A stretch of DNA of 64,000 bases from Roseomonas sp. KE2513 (GTDB lineage: Bacteria; Pseudomonadota; Alphaproteobacteria; Acetobacterales; Acetobacteraceae), in contig NZ_RCVR01000009.1 of NCBI RefSeq assembly GCF_016107305.1, positions 1 through 64,000 of the forward strand, in the 5' to 3' direction. Under the pieces are notes generated by a model. That model saw only the letters and a list, made by a program, of their open reading frames with translations, did not search any database and was not told the DNA's origin. Shown here piece after piece: positions 1-8,244 of the stretch; the first letter of the stretch is position 1, and each line of letters opens with the position of its first letter. The translations under genes were made by a program, and so were the position numbers.

Positions 1-146
1 CAGTTCGTGCGCTTGCCCTGGAGCCAGTGAGAAGGCGACGGCGCGGCCCGCGCTGTCCGCGATCACGCAGACCTTGGTGCCGAAGCCCCCACGAGAGCGG
101 CCAAGGGCCTCACGTTCATCCCGCTCCTCCGCGGTCGCACCTTTTT
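1..146 (-). CDS. IS5-family transposase, downstream frame (orfB), partial
   Basis: Reading the minus strand in the -1 frame from the A5G slip site gives GATAEERDEREALGRSRGG, then FGTKVCVIADSAGRAVAFSL and APGQAHEL. This is the conserved middle part of IS5 transposases, just before the second catalytic aspartate. The frame is open to the window edge, so the C-terminus is missing from view. Expression probably needs a -1 frameshift from orfA. Whether the element is active cannot be judged from this end alone. Confidence 0.6.
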
Positions 147-464
147 GGCCGCCCCGGCGGCCTTGGCGTGCGCCCGCACGGAGGTGCCGTCGAGGAAGGT
201 CATGCCGAGCCCGATGCCTCGGTCCTGCGCCATGCTCAGCAGGCGCTCCCAGACGCCTAGCCGCGCCCAGCGGATGAAGGTCTGCGCCGCCATCCACCAC
301 GGCCCTTCCTCCGTGGGCAGGGCGCGCCACTTCGCGCCGTTGTCGTGTCGCCAGAGGATTGCGCCGATGGTTCGGCGCATGTGCTGCGGCGGTACCTTGG
401 CGTGCGGGCGGCAGACCTCGACAAGAGGCTCCAGCACCGCCCACTGCTCGTCCGTCAGCGCCAT
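63..464 (-). CDS. IS5-family transposase, upstream frame (orfA)
   Basis: This is the N-terminal half of a DDE transposase of the IS5 family. It starts with MALTDEQWAVLEPLV, the usual opening of this family (DUF4096-like helix-turn-helix region), and contains the first catalytic aspartate in FLDGTSVRAHAKAAGAAKK. After AAKK the zero frame runs into low-quality sequence and stops. The -1 frame continues with family-like sequence, so orfA is the short product and a fused transposase would need a slip at the A5G run (142-146 on the plus strand reads ttttt). An in-frame ATG 11 codons upstream exists, but the family start fits the internal one. Confidence 0.7.
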   Translation of the reverse strand: MALTDEQWAVLEPLVEVCRPHAKVPPQHMRRTIGAILWRHDNGAKWRALPTEEGPWWMAAQTFIRWARLGVWERLLSMAQDRGIGLGMTFLDGTSVRAHAKAAGAAKKVRPRRSGMNVRPLAALVGASAPRSA

Positions 465-526
465 CCCGTTCTCCAAAAGGCCAGAGAACGCAGGCACCTT
501 GCCAAGGATTCAGGCGCTAACAGGCC

Positions 527-1708
527 CTAGGGCAGGTCCTTCAGATAGTTCAGCATCACGTACTGCTCGGCGATGGCGGCCTGGGCGTTGCGCGAACCCG
601 CGACATACTCCAGCTCGGCGAGTTGCAGGTTGCGCTGAAGCGGCGAGTGCTCGTCGAAGCGGTGCAGCAATCCCGTCAGCGCGCTGGAGAAGCGCACCGT
701 CTTCCACACGCGCTCGAGGCAGGTGGCCGAATAGGCCTCCAGCGCCGCGCGCGACCCGTCGCGGTAGTGGGCGGTCAGCGCGTGGCTGAGCACCCGCACA
801 TCCGCGACCGCCATGTTCAGCCCCTTGGCGCCGGCGGGTGGAACGATATGCACGGCATCGCCCGCCAGGAACAGGCGCCCGTGCTGCATTGGCGCAGCCA
901 CGAAGGCGCGCAGCTTCGCGAGGTCGCGCTGGAAGATCTCGCCCTCCGCGATCTCGCTCCGGTCCTCGTCGAACATCCGGGCGTGCAGCTCCTCCCAGAA
1001 GCGATCGTCGGACCAGTCCTCGGGATTTGTGTTGACCGGCACCTGGAGGTAGAGGCGCGACACCTGCATCGAGCGGCGGCTGCACAGGGCGAAGCCGCGG
1101 TCGCTGTTGCTGTAGGTCATGTCCGCCATCGGCCGCGCCCGCGCGAGCACGCCGAGCCAGGCAAAGTCGTAGGCTTGCTCGAACAGCGTGATGCGATCCT
1201 GTGGAATGGCGGCGCGGCCGGCGCCGTGATAGCCGTCGCAGCCCGCGACGAAATCGCAGTCCAGCACCCGGCTCTCACCGCCCTCGGTATAGTGGATGCG
1301 CGGACTCTCGCTCTCAATGTCCTCGATCCTCGTCACCTGCGCCTCGAAGATCAACGGGTCGCCCGCCCTCACCCGCGCGGCAATGAGGTCCTTCACCACC
1401 TCCTGCTGGCCGTAGATCACCACAGAGCGGCCGGTGAGTTCCGGCAGGTCGAGATGGATGTTGCGCCCCCTGAAGCGCATGTCCAGGCCTTCGTCGATCA
1501 GCCCCTCGCGCCGCAGGCGGGCGTCGAGGCCGAGCCGTGCCATCGTCTCCACCGTTCCCGGCTCGAGCACGCCCGCGCGCACCCGCCCCTCCGCATAGGC
1601 GCGGCTGCGCGCCTCCAGAATGACGGAGTCGATCCCTTGCGCCTTCAGCAGATGCGCGAGGAAGAGCCCCGCAGGCCCCGCGCCGATGATGCCGACCTGT
1701 GTTCTCAT
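527..1708 (-). CDS. pobA: 4-hydroxybenzoate 3-monooxygenase (PobA)
   Basis: A flavoprotein of 393 residues, the usual length for PobA, which hydroxylates 4-hydroxybenzoate to protocatechuate with NADPH and O2. Visible motifs are the N-terminal FAD loop GIIGAGPAGLF, the family signature RVRAGVLEPGTVE near residue 45, a DG-type segment (GCDGYHGAGR) and GDAVHIVPPAGAKGLN at about 283-298. The ATG at 1708 is preferred over an in-frame GTG four codons upstream because it puts the FAD loop at the family position. The TAG stop lies inside a CTAG that abuts the IS5 end. No pobR or protocatechuate genes are nearby. Confidence 0.92.
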   Translation of the reverse strand: MRTQVGIIGAGPAGLFLAHLLKAQGIDSVILEARSRAYAEGRVRAGVLEPGTVETMARLGLDARLRREGLIDEGLDMRFRGRNIHLDLPELTGRSVVIYGQQEVVKDLIAARVRAGDPLIFEAQVTRIEDIESESPRIHYTEGGESRVLDCDFVAGCDGYHGAGRAAIPQDRITLFEQAYDFAWLGVLARARPMADMTYSNSDRGFALCSRRSMQVSRLYLQVPVNTNPEDWSDDRFWEELHARMFDEDRSEIAEGEIFQRDLAKLRAFVAAPMQHGRLFLAGDAVHIVPPAGAKGLNMAVADVRVLSHALTAHYRDGSRAALEAYSATCLERVWKTVRFSSALTGLLHRFDEHSPLQRNLQLAELEYVAGSRNAQAAIAEQYVMLNYLKDLP

Positions 1709-1883
1709 CGATCCGTCCACGCCACCCTGGTTCAGCTCCGGCCGCGCGGCAGCGCGAAGGGGCGCGAAATCTGTCCCGCCCGGGAGGACCCGGCCAGCGC
1801 AAAAAGCCGCAGGGGGGATCGAAATCCCTTATCGTTTCGGGGAACGGCGCGGCAGGCTTGCGCCGGCTGCGCCGTGCCGAGAC

Positions 1884-2759
1884 CTAGCCGGCAGGGCTCA
1901 CCTTATTTTGTGTCTTCGTCTCGAAGTCGCCCGCATCGTGGCGCTCCCAAAGCTGGCCGGAGGGCTCGCCCTGCGTGCGGTTGACCATGCGGCCCCGCTT
2001 CACGGCCGGGCGCTGCCAGACCGTCTCGGCCCAGCGCTGCACGTTCGCGTAGGAACCCACGTCGAGGAACTCGGCCGCACCGTAGTTCCAGCCCTTCACC
2101 AAGCCGCCATACCAGGGCCAGATCGCCATGTCCGCGATCGTGTAGTCGGGGCCGGCGATGTACTCGCTCTCGGCCAGGCGCCGGTCGAGCACGTCGAGCT
2201 GCCGCTTCACCTCCATCGCAAAGCGGTCGATCGGGTACTCCATCTTCATTGGCGCATAGGCGTAGAAATGACCGAAGCCGCCGCCGAGATAGGGCGCGCT
2301 CCCCATCTGCCAGAAGAGCCAGGAGAGGCACTCTGCCCGCGCCGCCCCCTCGGCGGGCAGGAAGGCGCCGAACTTCTCGGCGAGGTAGACGAGGATGGCA
2401 CCCGATTCGAACACGCGCACCGGCGTCACGCCGCTCCGGTCCATGAGCGCCGGGATCTTCGAGTTCGGGTTCACGGCGACGAAGCCGCTGCCGAACTGCT
2501 CGCCCTCGCCGATGCGGATGAGCCAGGCGTCGTACTCCGCGCCGCCATGCCCGGCGGCGAGGAGCTCCTCCAGCATGACCGTCACCTTCACCCCGTTCGG
2601 CGTGCCCTGGGAGTAGAGCTGGAGGGGATGGCGGCCGACCGGCAGCTCCTTCTCATGCGTTGGCCCGGCGATCGGGCGGTTGATGTTGGCGAAGCGGCCA
2701 CCGCTGGCCTTGTTCCATGTCCATACCTTCGGCGGGTTGTATTCGGCGGAATCGCTCAT
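1884..2759 (-). CDS. yghU: YghU-like glutathione S-transferase / disulfide-bond reductase
   Basis: A 291-residue GST of the Nu class, close in length to E. coli YghU (288). Features are the family N-terminal extension (NPPKVWTWNKASGGRFANIN), a thioredoxin-fold domain starting at about residue 45 (LQLYSQGTPNGVKVTVMLEE), the NPNSKIPALMD loop with an ESGAIL glutathione-binding segment, and an all-helical C-terminal domain. YghU-type enzymes bind two glutathione molecules and reduce disulfides or organic peroxides; the native substrate is unknown. The gene stands alone, 175 bp upstream of pobA on the same strand. Confidence 0.88.
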   Translation of the reverse strand: MSDSAEYNPPKVWTWNKASGGRFANINRPIAGPTHEKELPVGRHPLQLYSQGTPNGVKVTVMLEELLAAGHGGAEYDAWLIRIGEGEQFGSGFVAVNPNSKIPALMDRSGVTPVRVFESGAILVYLAEKFGAFLPAEGAARAECLSWLFWQMGSAPYLGGGFGHFYAYAPMKMEYPIDRFAMEVKRQLDVLDRRLAESEYIAGPDYTIADMAIWPWYGGLVKGWNYGAAEFLDVGSYANVQRWAETVWQRPAVKRGRMVNRTQGEPSGQLWERHDAGDFETKTQNKVSPAG

Positions 2760-3099
2760 GCATCGGGCTCCTGGCGGCGCTCGGGGAGCGGCCGCACGGC
2801 GGGGATGCCCGACCCTAGCTGCTCAGGCCGGGCACGCGAAGGAGGGGACGACCCCGCCCCGCGTCACAGCGGCGGCACTGCCGGCACCGCGCCCGGCGGT
2901 TCCGCCGTCAGCGCTGCCTCACAGGCATCCAGCGCGGGCTCGCGGGGGATCGTAGCGCGCGGCCGTCGGCGCCGGCAGGAGGCCGAAGGGGATGCGGCGC
3001 CGCCGATGGTGGCCGGGCAGGGGTGGATTGTTTGGCGATCCCACGATGCACGGAATGCAGAAGCCGTGTCGGCAGCGGTGATTTCCGCGGATGCGCTGC
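2760..3099. other. 340-bp gap with no gene seen
   Basis: This spacer lies between the LysR stop codon and the yghU start, both on the minus strand. The open frames crossing it have arginine-rich shadow composition and no recognisable domain. It should carry the yghU promoter, but I find no convincing -35/-10 pair and no terminator with a T-tract. Confidence 0.4.
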
Positions 3100-4020
3100 T
3101 CAGGCGACGGCATCGCCCGGCAATGCCTGCAATCGCGCTGCCCCGATCCGCAGGAGGCGCACGAACTCCGCCGCCGCCGGCGAGAGCGAGCGCTCCTCCC
3201 GGTAGACAAGCTCGATCTCGCGCGTGACCGAGGGATGGGTGAGCGGCCGGAGCACCAGCGATTGTGCGGCGAAGGGGCCGAGCGCGTAAGGAGGCAGCAC
3301 CGTGACGCCGAAGCCGGCCTCGACCATTGCGATCACGGTGCCGATCTGGTCCAGCTCCGCAGCAGGCTCGGCGCGCATTCCTGCGGCCTCATAGCCGCGC
3401 TCCACCTGGTGACGAATGCCGTTCCCGGTCCTGAGCGTGATCAGCGGCACCCCTTCCAGCTCGGCCCAGCCGGGCTCCGCACGCCCGGCCAGCGGATGGT
3501 CCGCCCGGCACAGCAGCGAGAGGCGGTCAGCGATCAGCGGCACCCGCACCAGTCCCTGCTCCTCCTGGCGGAAGGTTCCCACGGCTAGCTGCACCTCGCC
3601 GTCCCGCAGCAGTGCGCCAATGGCCGCGATGTGCTGGTCGTAGAGGGTGACGGAGACGCCCGGCGCGCTCTCCGCGAAAGCGCGGATCACCCCGGGCAGT
3701 AGCGTGGCCGCGAGGAGCGGCGGGGCGCCGATGCTGAGATGCCCGCGCCGCCGCGCCCCAATGTCGCGCGCCCGGCACACCGCACGGTCCAGCTCGCCGA
3801 TCATGCGCCTTGCATCCGTCAGGAACTCCGCCGCCGCCGGGGTCAGCTCGACCCGGCGCGTGGTGCGGTCGAAGAGGCGAAAGCCAAGCTCCGCCTCCAG
3901 TTCACGGACAAGGGCCGAGACCATCGGCTGCGCCATGTGCAGCGCCTGGGCCGCGCGCGTGAAGTTGCCCTTCTCCGCGACAGTGACGAAGGCGCGGAGC
4001 TGACGAAGGGTGATGCTCAT
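3100..4020 (-). CDS. LysR-family transcriptional regulator
   Basis: A 306-residue LTTR. The winged helix-turn-helix is at residues 1-60 (MSITLRQLRAFVTVAEKGNF, then AAQALHMAQPMVSALVRELE) and the effector-binding domain follows from about residue 90 (RGHLSIGAPPLLAATLLPGV). It diverges from the monooxygenase-Bug-amidohydrolase operon across a 191-bp gap that holds a perfect dyad with LTTR-type spacing. This arrangement usually means autorepression and effector-dependent activation of the neighbouring operon. The inducer is probably a substrate or intermediate of that operon (inference). Confidence 0.88.
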   Translation of the reverse strand: MSITLRQLRAFVTVAEKGNFTRAAQALHMAQPMVSALVRELEAELGFRLFDRTTRRVELTPAAAEFLTDARRMIGELDRAVCRARDIGARRRGHLSIGAPPLLAATLLPGVIRAFAESAPGVSVTLYDQHIAAIGALLRDGEVQLAVGTFRQEEQGLVRVPLIADRLSLLCRADHPLAGRAEPGWAELEGVPLITLRTGNGIRHQVERGYEAAGMRAEPAAELDQIGTVIAMVEAGFGVTVLPPYALGPFAAQSLVLRPLTHPSVTREIELVYREERSLSPAAAEFVRLLRIGAARLQALPGDAVA

Positions 4021-4048
4021 GCGCGCGAGTCCCGAATTGATAGCGGAT

Positions 4049-4071
4049 CCTTATCAACTAAGATCATAAGG
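4049..4071. promoter_or_regulatory. LysR-type operator (T-N11-A dyad)
   Basis: CCTTAT at 4049-4054 and its exact complement ATAAGG at 4066-4071 are separated by 11 bases, matching the T-N11-A spacing of LTTR recognition sites. The site is 28 bp upstream of the LysR start codon and 140 bp upstream of the divergent monooxygenase gene. The surrounding 40 bp are AT-richer than the flanks, as expected for a shared promoter region. Confidence 0.6.
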
Positions 4072-4211
4072 CCATGTTGCCGGCTAAATGGCGGCTCTCC
4101 AGTTTAGGAGAAAGGGGGAGGCGGCGAGCGCTTGCCCGTTCGAACCCACTCAGCCCCGGCACAAGCCAAGAAGGGCCAGGTCCGGGTCGCCGCAGGGAGG
4201 AGGATCACGAC

Positions 4212-5426
4212 ATGCAGGCCAGGAAGCTGCGCGCGGCCGTCGTCGGCGGCGGCATAGGCGGGCTCGCCGCCGCCAGGGCGCTGATACATCGCGGCATTGA
4301 GGTGGCCGTCTTCGAGCGCGCGGAGGTCCTGGGCGAGGTCGGGGCAGGCGTGTTCATCTTCCCGAACAGCCTGCGGCAGATGGTGCGCATGGGGCTCGGC
4401 CCCGCGCTGGACAAGGTTGGCGGCAAGGTCGGCCCGGCCTCGCGCTACTGCCGGATGGACGGTACGGTGGTTGGCCAGATCCCCACGACGGACTCGAGCG
4501 GCTGGAACGGCATGTATGGCATGCATCGGGCCGACCTGCTGAACGCGCTCGCCGCCACCCTCCCGCCGGAGGCCATTCACACCGGCCATCGCTGCACCGG
4601 CCTTCACCAGGACGAGCGGGGTGCAAGGCTCGAATTCGCCAACGGCAACACCTTCGAGGCCGATGTCGTCATCGCCGCGGATGGCATCCAGTCGGTCCTG
4701 CAACCCTATGTCGTCGATCCCATGGCGCCGGAATACTCGGGCTCCCGCGCCTATCGCGGCCTGATCGCGCGCGACAAGCTGCCAAACTGGCTCGATGAGG
4801 CGCACCAGGTCTGGATGGGCGACGGGAAGCACTTCATGGTCTTCCCCGTGCGTGGCGGCCAGCTGCTCAATTACGTCGGCTTCGTCCCGACCGAGGACCA
4901 GACCGTGGAATCCTGGTCCGCCATCGGGGACCGCAACGAGCTGGCCGCCTCTTTCGCCGGCTGGGACGCGCCGGTGGTCGAGCTGCTCTCGAAGGTGGAG
5001 AGCTGCTTCTGGTGGGGCCTCTACGACCGCCGCCCGCTGGCCAGCTGGACTAAGGGCCGCCTGGCCCTGCTCGGCGACGCTGCCCACCCGATGCTTCCGC
5101 ATCTCGGTCAGGGCGCCAACCAGGCGATCGAGGACGGCGTCGCGCTCGCCGTGCTGCTCGAAGGCCGGTCGCCGGAGGAGGTGCCGGAGATCCTGCCGCG
5201 TTACGAGGCGCTGCGCCGCGTGCGAACCGACGTCATCCAGGCGGAGGCGCGCCGCAATGGGCTGCGCTACGACTCCCGCTGGGGCAGCCTGGAGCAGCGC
5301 GACCGCGAGATCGCCAATGCCGCGAAGTTCCGCCGCCAGCTCTACGACTACGACATCGAGGCCGCGGCCATCGCCTTCCGGGAGGGCAGGGGCTCGACGA
5401 CCGAGCTGGAGGTCGCGCTCACCTGA
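4212..5426 (+). CDS. FAD-dependent monooxygenase, salicylate / 3-hydroxybenzoate hydroxylase-like
   Basis: A 404-residue group A flavoprotein hydroxylase. It has the FAD loop VVGGGIGGLAAA at the N-terminus, a DG motif (IAADGIQSVL) near residue 155 and GDAAHPMLPHLGQGANQAIE at about 288-307. The architecture matches salicylate 1-hydroxylase and 3-hydroxybenzoate 6-hydroxylase; the exact substrate cannot be read from sequence. The ATG at 4212 follows a strong GGAGGAGG ribosome site, so the longer upstream frame is rejected. It is the first gene of a three-gene operon divergent from a LysR regulator. Confidence 0.85.
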   Translation: MQARKLRAAVVGGGIGGLAAARALIHRGIEVAVFERAEVLGEVGAGVFIFPNSLRQMVRMGLGPALDKVGGKVGPASRYCRMDGTVVGQIPTTDSSGWNGMYGMHRADLLNALAATLPPEAIHTGHRCTGLHQDERGARLEFANGNTFEADVVIAADGIQSVLQPYVVDPMAPEYSGSRAYRGLIARDKLPNWLDEAHQVWMGDGKHFMVFPVRGGQLLNYVGFVPTEDQTVESWSAIGDRNELAASFAGWDAPVVELLSKVESCFWWGLYDRRPLASWTKGRLALLGDAAHPMLPHLGQGANQAIEDGVALAVLLEGRSPEEVPEILPRYEALRRVRTDVIQAEARRNGLRYDSRWGSLEQRDREIANAAKFRRQLYDYDIEAAAIAFREGRGSTTELEVALT

Positions 5427-5472
5427 GGCACGGCTCCGCAGGGCTGCAACGAGAAGAACGGGGAGAGAGACG

Positions 5473-6444
5473 ATGAAACGGCGTGAACTCGGTGCGGGGC
5501 TCGCGGCCCTCGCCCTTTCGGCCTCTGCCCGCCGCGCCCGCGCCCAGGGAAGTTGGCCCGCCCAGCCCGTGCGGATCGTGGTTCCCTTCCCCGCGGGCGG
5601 CACGGCTGATTCCGTGCCGCGCATCGTCGCGGAGGGGCTGCGCGCCATCTGGCGGCAGCCGGTGATCATCGACAACCGCCCGGGCGCGGCCGGCAATATC
5701 GGCACCGCCCATGTCGCGGGCGCGGAGCCGGACGGCTACACGCTGCTCGCCGCGCCCCCGCCGCCGCTGGCGATCAACCAGCACCTCTACGCGCGCCTCA
5801 ACTTCGACCCGACGGGGCTTCGCCCGATCGTCATCATGGGCACCTCGCCCAATGTGGTGGAGGTCTCGACAAAGCTTGAGGTGCGCAACCTTCGAGAGCT
5901 GATCGGCCTCGCGAAGGCGAAACCCGGCGGCATCAACGCCGCGAACCAGGGCATGGGCACCACCTCGCACCTCACGGCCGCGATGTTCGAGGCGGCGGCC
6001 GGCGTCGAGTTCAACCACGTGCCTTACAACGGCACCGCGCCCGCGCTGAACGACCTTGTCGCGGGGCATGTGGACCTGTTCTTCGACAATCTCTCCTCCT
6101 CCCTCTCCTTCCACCAGTCCGGCGCCACGCGCATCCTCGCGATCTGCCAGGCCGAGCGCGCACAGCAGCTGCCGGACGTACCGACCGTGTCGGAACTCGC
6201 CCTGCCCGGTTTCTCCGCCATCGCCTGGTACGCCATCATGGCGCCGCGCGGCACGCCGGACGCGGTGATCCAGGCGGTGAACCGGGACGCCGTCTCGGTC
6301 ATCCAGCAGCCGGAGGTGCAGAAGCGCTTCATCGAGCAGGCGGTGAAGCCGGTCGGCAATTCGCCGGAGGAGGCGGCAGCCTTCATCGCCGCCGAATCCC
6401 GCCTCTGGGGCGAGGCCGTGCGGCGGACCGGCCTGCGGCTCTGA
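5473..6444 (+). CDS. Tripartite tricarboxylate (Bug) substrate-binding protein
   Basis: A 323-residue periplasmic binding protein of the Bug/TctC family. A signal peptide with an RR pair (MKRRELGAGLAALALSASA) ends near ARAQG, followed by the family opening PVRIVVPFPAGGTADSVPRI, then IIDNRPGAAGNIGT and a PDGYT segment. Bug proteins capture carboxylated or aromatic ligands for TctAB permeases or act as sensors. No tctA or tctB lies in the window, so the permease must be elsewhere. It begins 46 bp after the monooxygenase, which suggests co-transcription and a ligand related to that enzyme (inference). Confidence 0.88.
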   Translation: MKRRELGAGLAALALSASARRARAQGSWPAQPVRIVVPFPAGGTADSVPRIVAEGLRAIWRQPVIIDNRPGAAGNIGTAHVAGAEPDGYTLLAAPPPPLAINQHLYARLNFDPTGLRPIVIMGTSPNVVEVSTKLEVRNLRELIGLAKAKPGGINAANQGMGTTSHLTAAMFEAAAGVEFNHVPYNGTAPALNDLVAGHVDLFFDNLSSSLSFHQSGATRILAICQAERAQQLPDVPTVSELALPGFSAIAWYAIMAPRGTPDAVIQAVNRDAVSVIQQPEVQKRFIEQAVKPVGNSPEEAAAFIAAESRLWGEAVRRTGLRL

Positions 6445-6546
6445 GTGCGACGGCCGGGAGCGCTCGACAGGCCCTCGGCAGCCGTGCAAGCCTTCTCGAA
6501 ACCGCCCAGGAACGGAAATCTAGGGCAGGAACGGGGAGACTGGTCC

Positions 6547-8229
6547 ATGCCGACGCTCGCGCGCGGATGTATCGCCGCGGCCCTCGCCGCACTCCTTACC
6601 ATTGGAAACGCCGCGGCCCAGCCAGCCGACGCGGTGCTGTTCAACGGAAAGGTCCTGACGGTAGACCGCGACTTCTCCACGCGGGAAGCGCTCGCGATCC
6701 GCGGCGGCCGCGTGCTCGCCACCGGAAGCTCGGAGGCCATGCGGGCGCTGGCGGGCGATGCCACGCGCGTCGTCGACCTTGGCGGGCGCACTGTCATTCC
6801 CGGGCTGAACGACAGCCACATCCACGCGATCCGCGCCGCCCAGACCTTCGCCGTCGAGGTGAACTGGACGGGCGTGCCGAGCCTGGAAGAAGCGCTGGCG
6901 CGGCTGCGCGAGGCGGCGGAGCACGCGCCGCCCGAGGCCTGGATCATCGTCGCCGGCGGCTGGATGGACATTCAGTTCAAGGAAGGCCGCAAGCCGACCC
7001 AGGCGGAGATCGTCGCGGCCGTGCCGGACCATCCCGTCTATATCCAGCAGCTTTACGAGTGGCTGCTCCTCTCTCCGCTCGCGATGGAGCGGCTGGGCAT
7101 CGCAAAGGAGGCGGACCTGCCGCGCCCCGGCCGCCTGCTGCTCGGCGCCGATGGGCGCCCGAACGGGGAGATCGCGGGCGACGCGCTGCTGCTGGGCGCG
7201 CTGTTCAACAAGCTGCCGCGCCCGAGCCTTGATCAGGAGATCGAGGGCACGCGGCGCTTCTTCGCGGAGATGAACCGGCTGGGCGTGACGGGGCTGATCG
7301 ACCCTGCCGGCGTCAGCGTCCCGCCCTCGAGCTATCGCCCAGTCATGCGCCTCTGGCAGGAGGGCGCGCTGACGATGCGGGTGAGCTATCACCTCTCCTC
7401 CCAGCAGCCGCCAGGCAAGGAACTGGACGACTACCGCAACCTGACGCAGCTCCTCCCCTCCGGCTTCGGGGACGACATGCTCCGCTTCGGCGGCATCGGC
7501 GAGATCGTCACCTGGCAGACCTGGACGGACAACGACCCGACCGAGGATGCCATGGCGCATCTTCAATCCGTTCTGCGCTGGGCCGCGCGGGAGCGGATGG
7601 GGCTGCAGATCCACTGGAACCCCAACCGCAGCGCCGGCTGGCTGCTCGACCTGATGGAGGCGGTGAACCGGGAGACGCCGATCGCCGATCTGCGCTGGTG
7701 GATCAACCACCTGCACGACGCCTCGCCGGCGACCCTCCGCCGGATGAAGAACCTCGGCATCGCCTGGAGCGTGCAGGACTCGCTCTTCTTCTCCGGCAAC
7801 CGCTTCGCCGCGGCGCGCGGCCCTGAGGTCTCGGCGCATGCGCCGCCGATCCGCACGGCACTGGAGATGGGGCTTCACGTGGCCGGCGGCACGGACGCGC
7901 ACCGCGTTTCCTCCTACAACCCCTTCGTCGCGCTGCGCTGGTATCTCGACGGCCGCACCATGGACGGCCGCACCGTCCTCGGCGAGGCGGAGCGCATCAC
8001 GCGCGAGCAGGCGCTGCGCATGTACACGATCAATTCCGTCTGGCTGGCCCGTGCCGAGGACCGCCGCGGCTCGCTGGAGCCAGGCAAATACGCCGACCTC
8101 GCCGTGCTGAGCGCGGATTACGCGACCATTCCCGTTCAGCAGATCGGCGATATCGTCTCGGAGTTGACGATGCTCGGCGGCCGCGTCGTGCACGCCGCGG
8201 GCCCCTTCGCCGGCCTCGCCTCTCGCTGA
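6547..8229 (+). CDS. Exported amidohydrolase, YtcJ-like (amidohydrolase 3)
   Basis: A 560-residue metal-dependent hydrolase. A cleavable signal peptide (GCIAAALAALLTIGNAAAQ) is followed by the beta-sandwich start ADAVLFNGKVLTVDRDFSTR and the metal-binding HxH in IPGLNDSHIHAIRA. The late metal ligand region is AGGTDAHRVSS, and the C-terminal sandwich returns at SLEPGKYADLAVLSADY. YtcJ-like proteins are usually cytoplasmic, so periplasmic export is notable. The substrate is unknown. It closes the LysR-linked operon, 102 bp after the Bug gene. Confidence 0.82.
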   Translation: MPTLARGCIAAALAALLTIGNAAAQPADAVLFNGKVLTVDRDFSTREALAIRGGRVLATGSSEAMRALAGDATRVVDLGGRTVIPGLNDSHIHAIRAAQTFAVEVNWTGVPSLEEALARLREAAEHAPPEAWIIVAGGWMDIQFKEGRKPTQAEIVAAVPDHPVYIQQLYEWLLLSPLAMERLGIAKEADLPRPGRLLLGADGRPNGEIAGDALLLGALFNKLPRPSLDQEIEGTRRFFAEMNRLGVTGLIDPAGVSVPPSSYRPVMRLWQEGALTMRVSYHLSSQQPPGKELDDYRNLTQLLPSGFGDDMLRFGGIGEIVTWQTWTDNDPTEDAMAHLQSVLRWAARERMGLQIHWNPNRSAGWLLDLMEAVNRETPIADLRWWINHLHDASPATLRRMKNLGIAWSVQDSLFFSGNRFAAARGPEVSAHAPPIRTALEMGLHVAGGTDAHRVSSYNPFVALRWYLDGRTMDGRTVLGEAERITREQALRMYTINSVWLARAEDRRGSLEPGKYADLAVLSADYATIPVQQIGDIVSELTMLGGRVVHAAGPFAGLASR

Positions 8230-8244
8230 GGGCCGGGCGGAACG

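Larger units (their letters stand above)
1..526 (-). mobile_element. IS5-family insertion sequence, one end only
   Basis: The two overlapping transposase frames on the minus strand are typical of IS5-type elements that make their transposase by frameshifting. Only the promoter-proximal part lies in the window; the catalytic C-terminus and the other end run off the left edge. The outer boundary is placed just before CTAG at 527-530, because the pobA stop codon lies there and YTAR-type tetranucleotides are a known target of IS5-group elements. The terminal sequence read inward on the minus strand starts GGCCTGTTAGCGCCTGAATC. Without the other end the inverted repeat and target duplication cannot be confirmed. 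Confidence 0.6.

Noticed and set aside
2919-3209. A cysteine/arginine-rich 96-codon frame in the yghU-LysR gap
   Set aside because: It overlaps the LysR coding end, has no ribosome site and has shadow-like composition.
4138-4147. GTTCGAACCC resembling a tRNA T-loop
   Set aside because: The flanking bases do not form the 5-bp T-stem, and no acceptor or anticodon arm is present.
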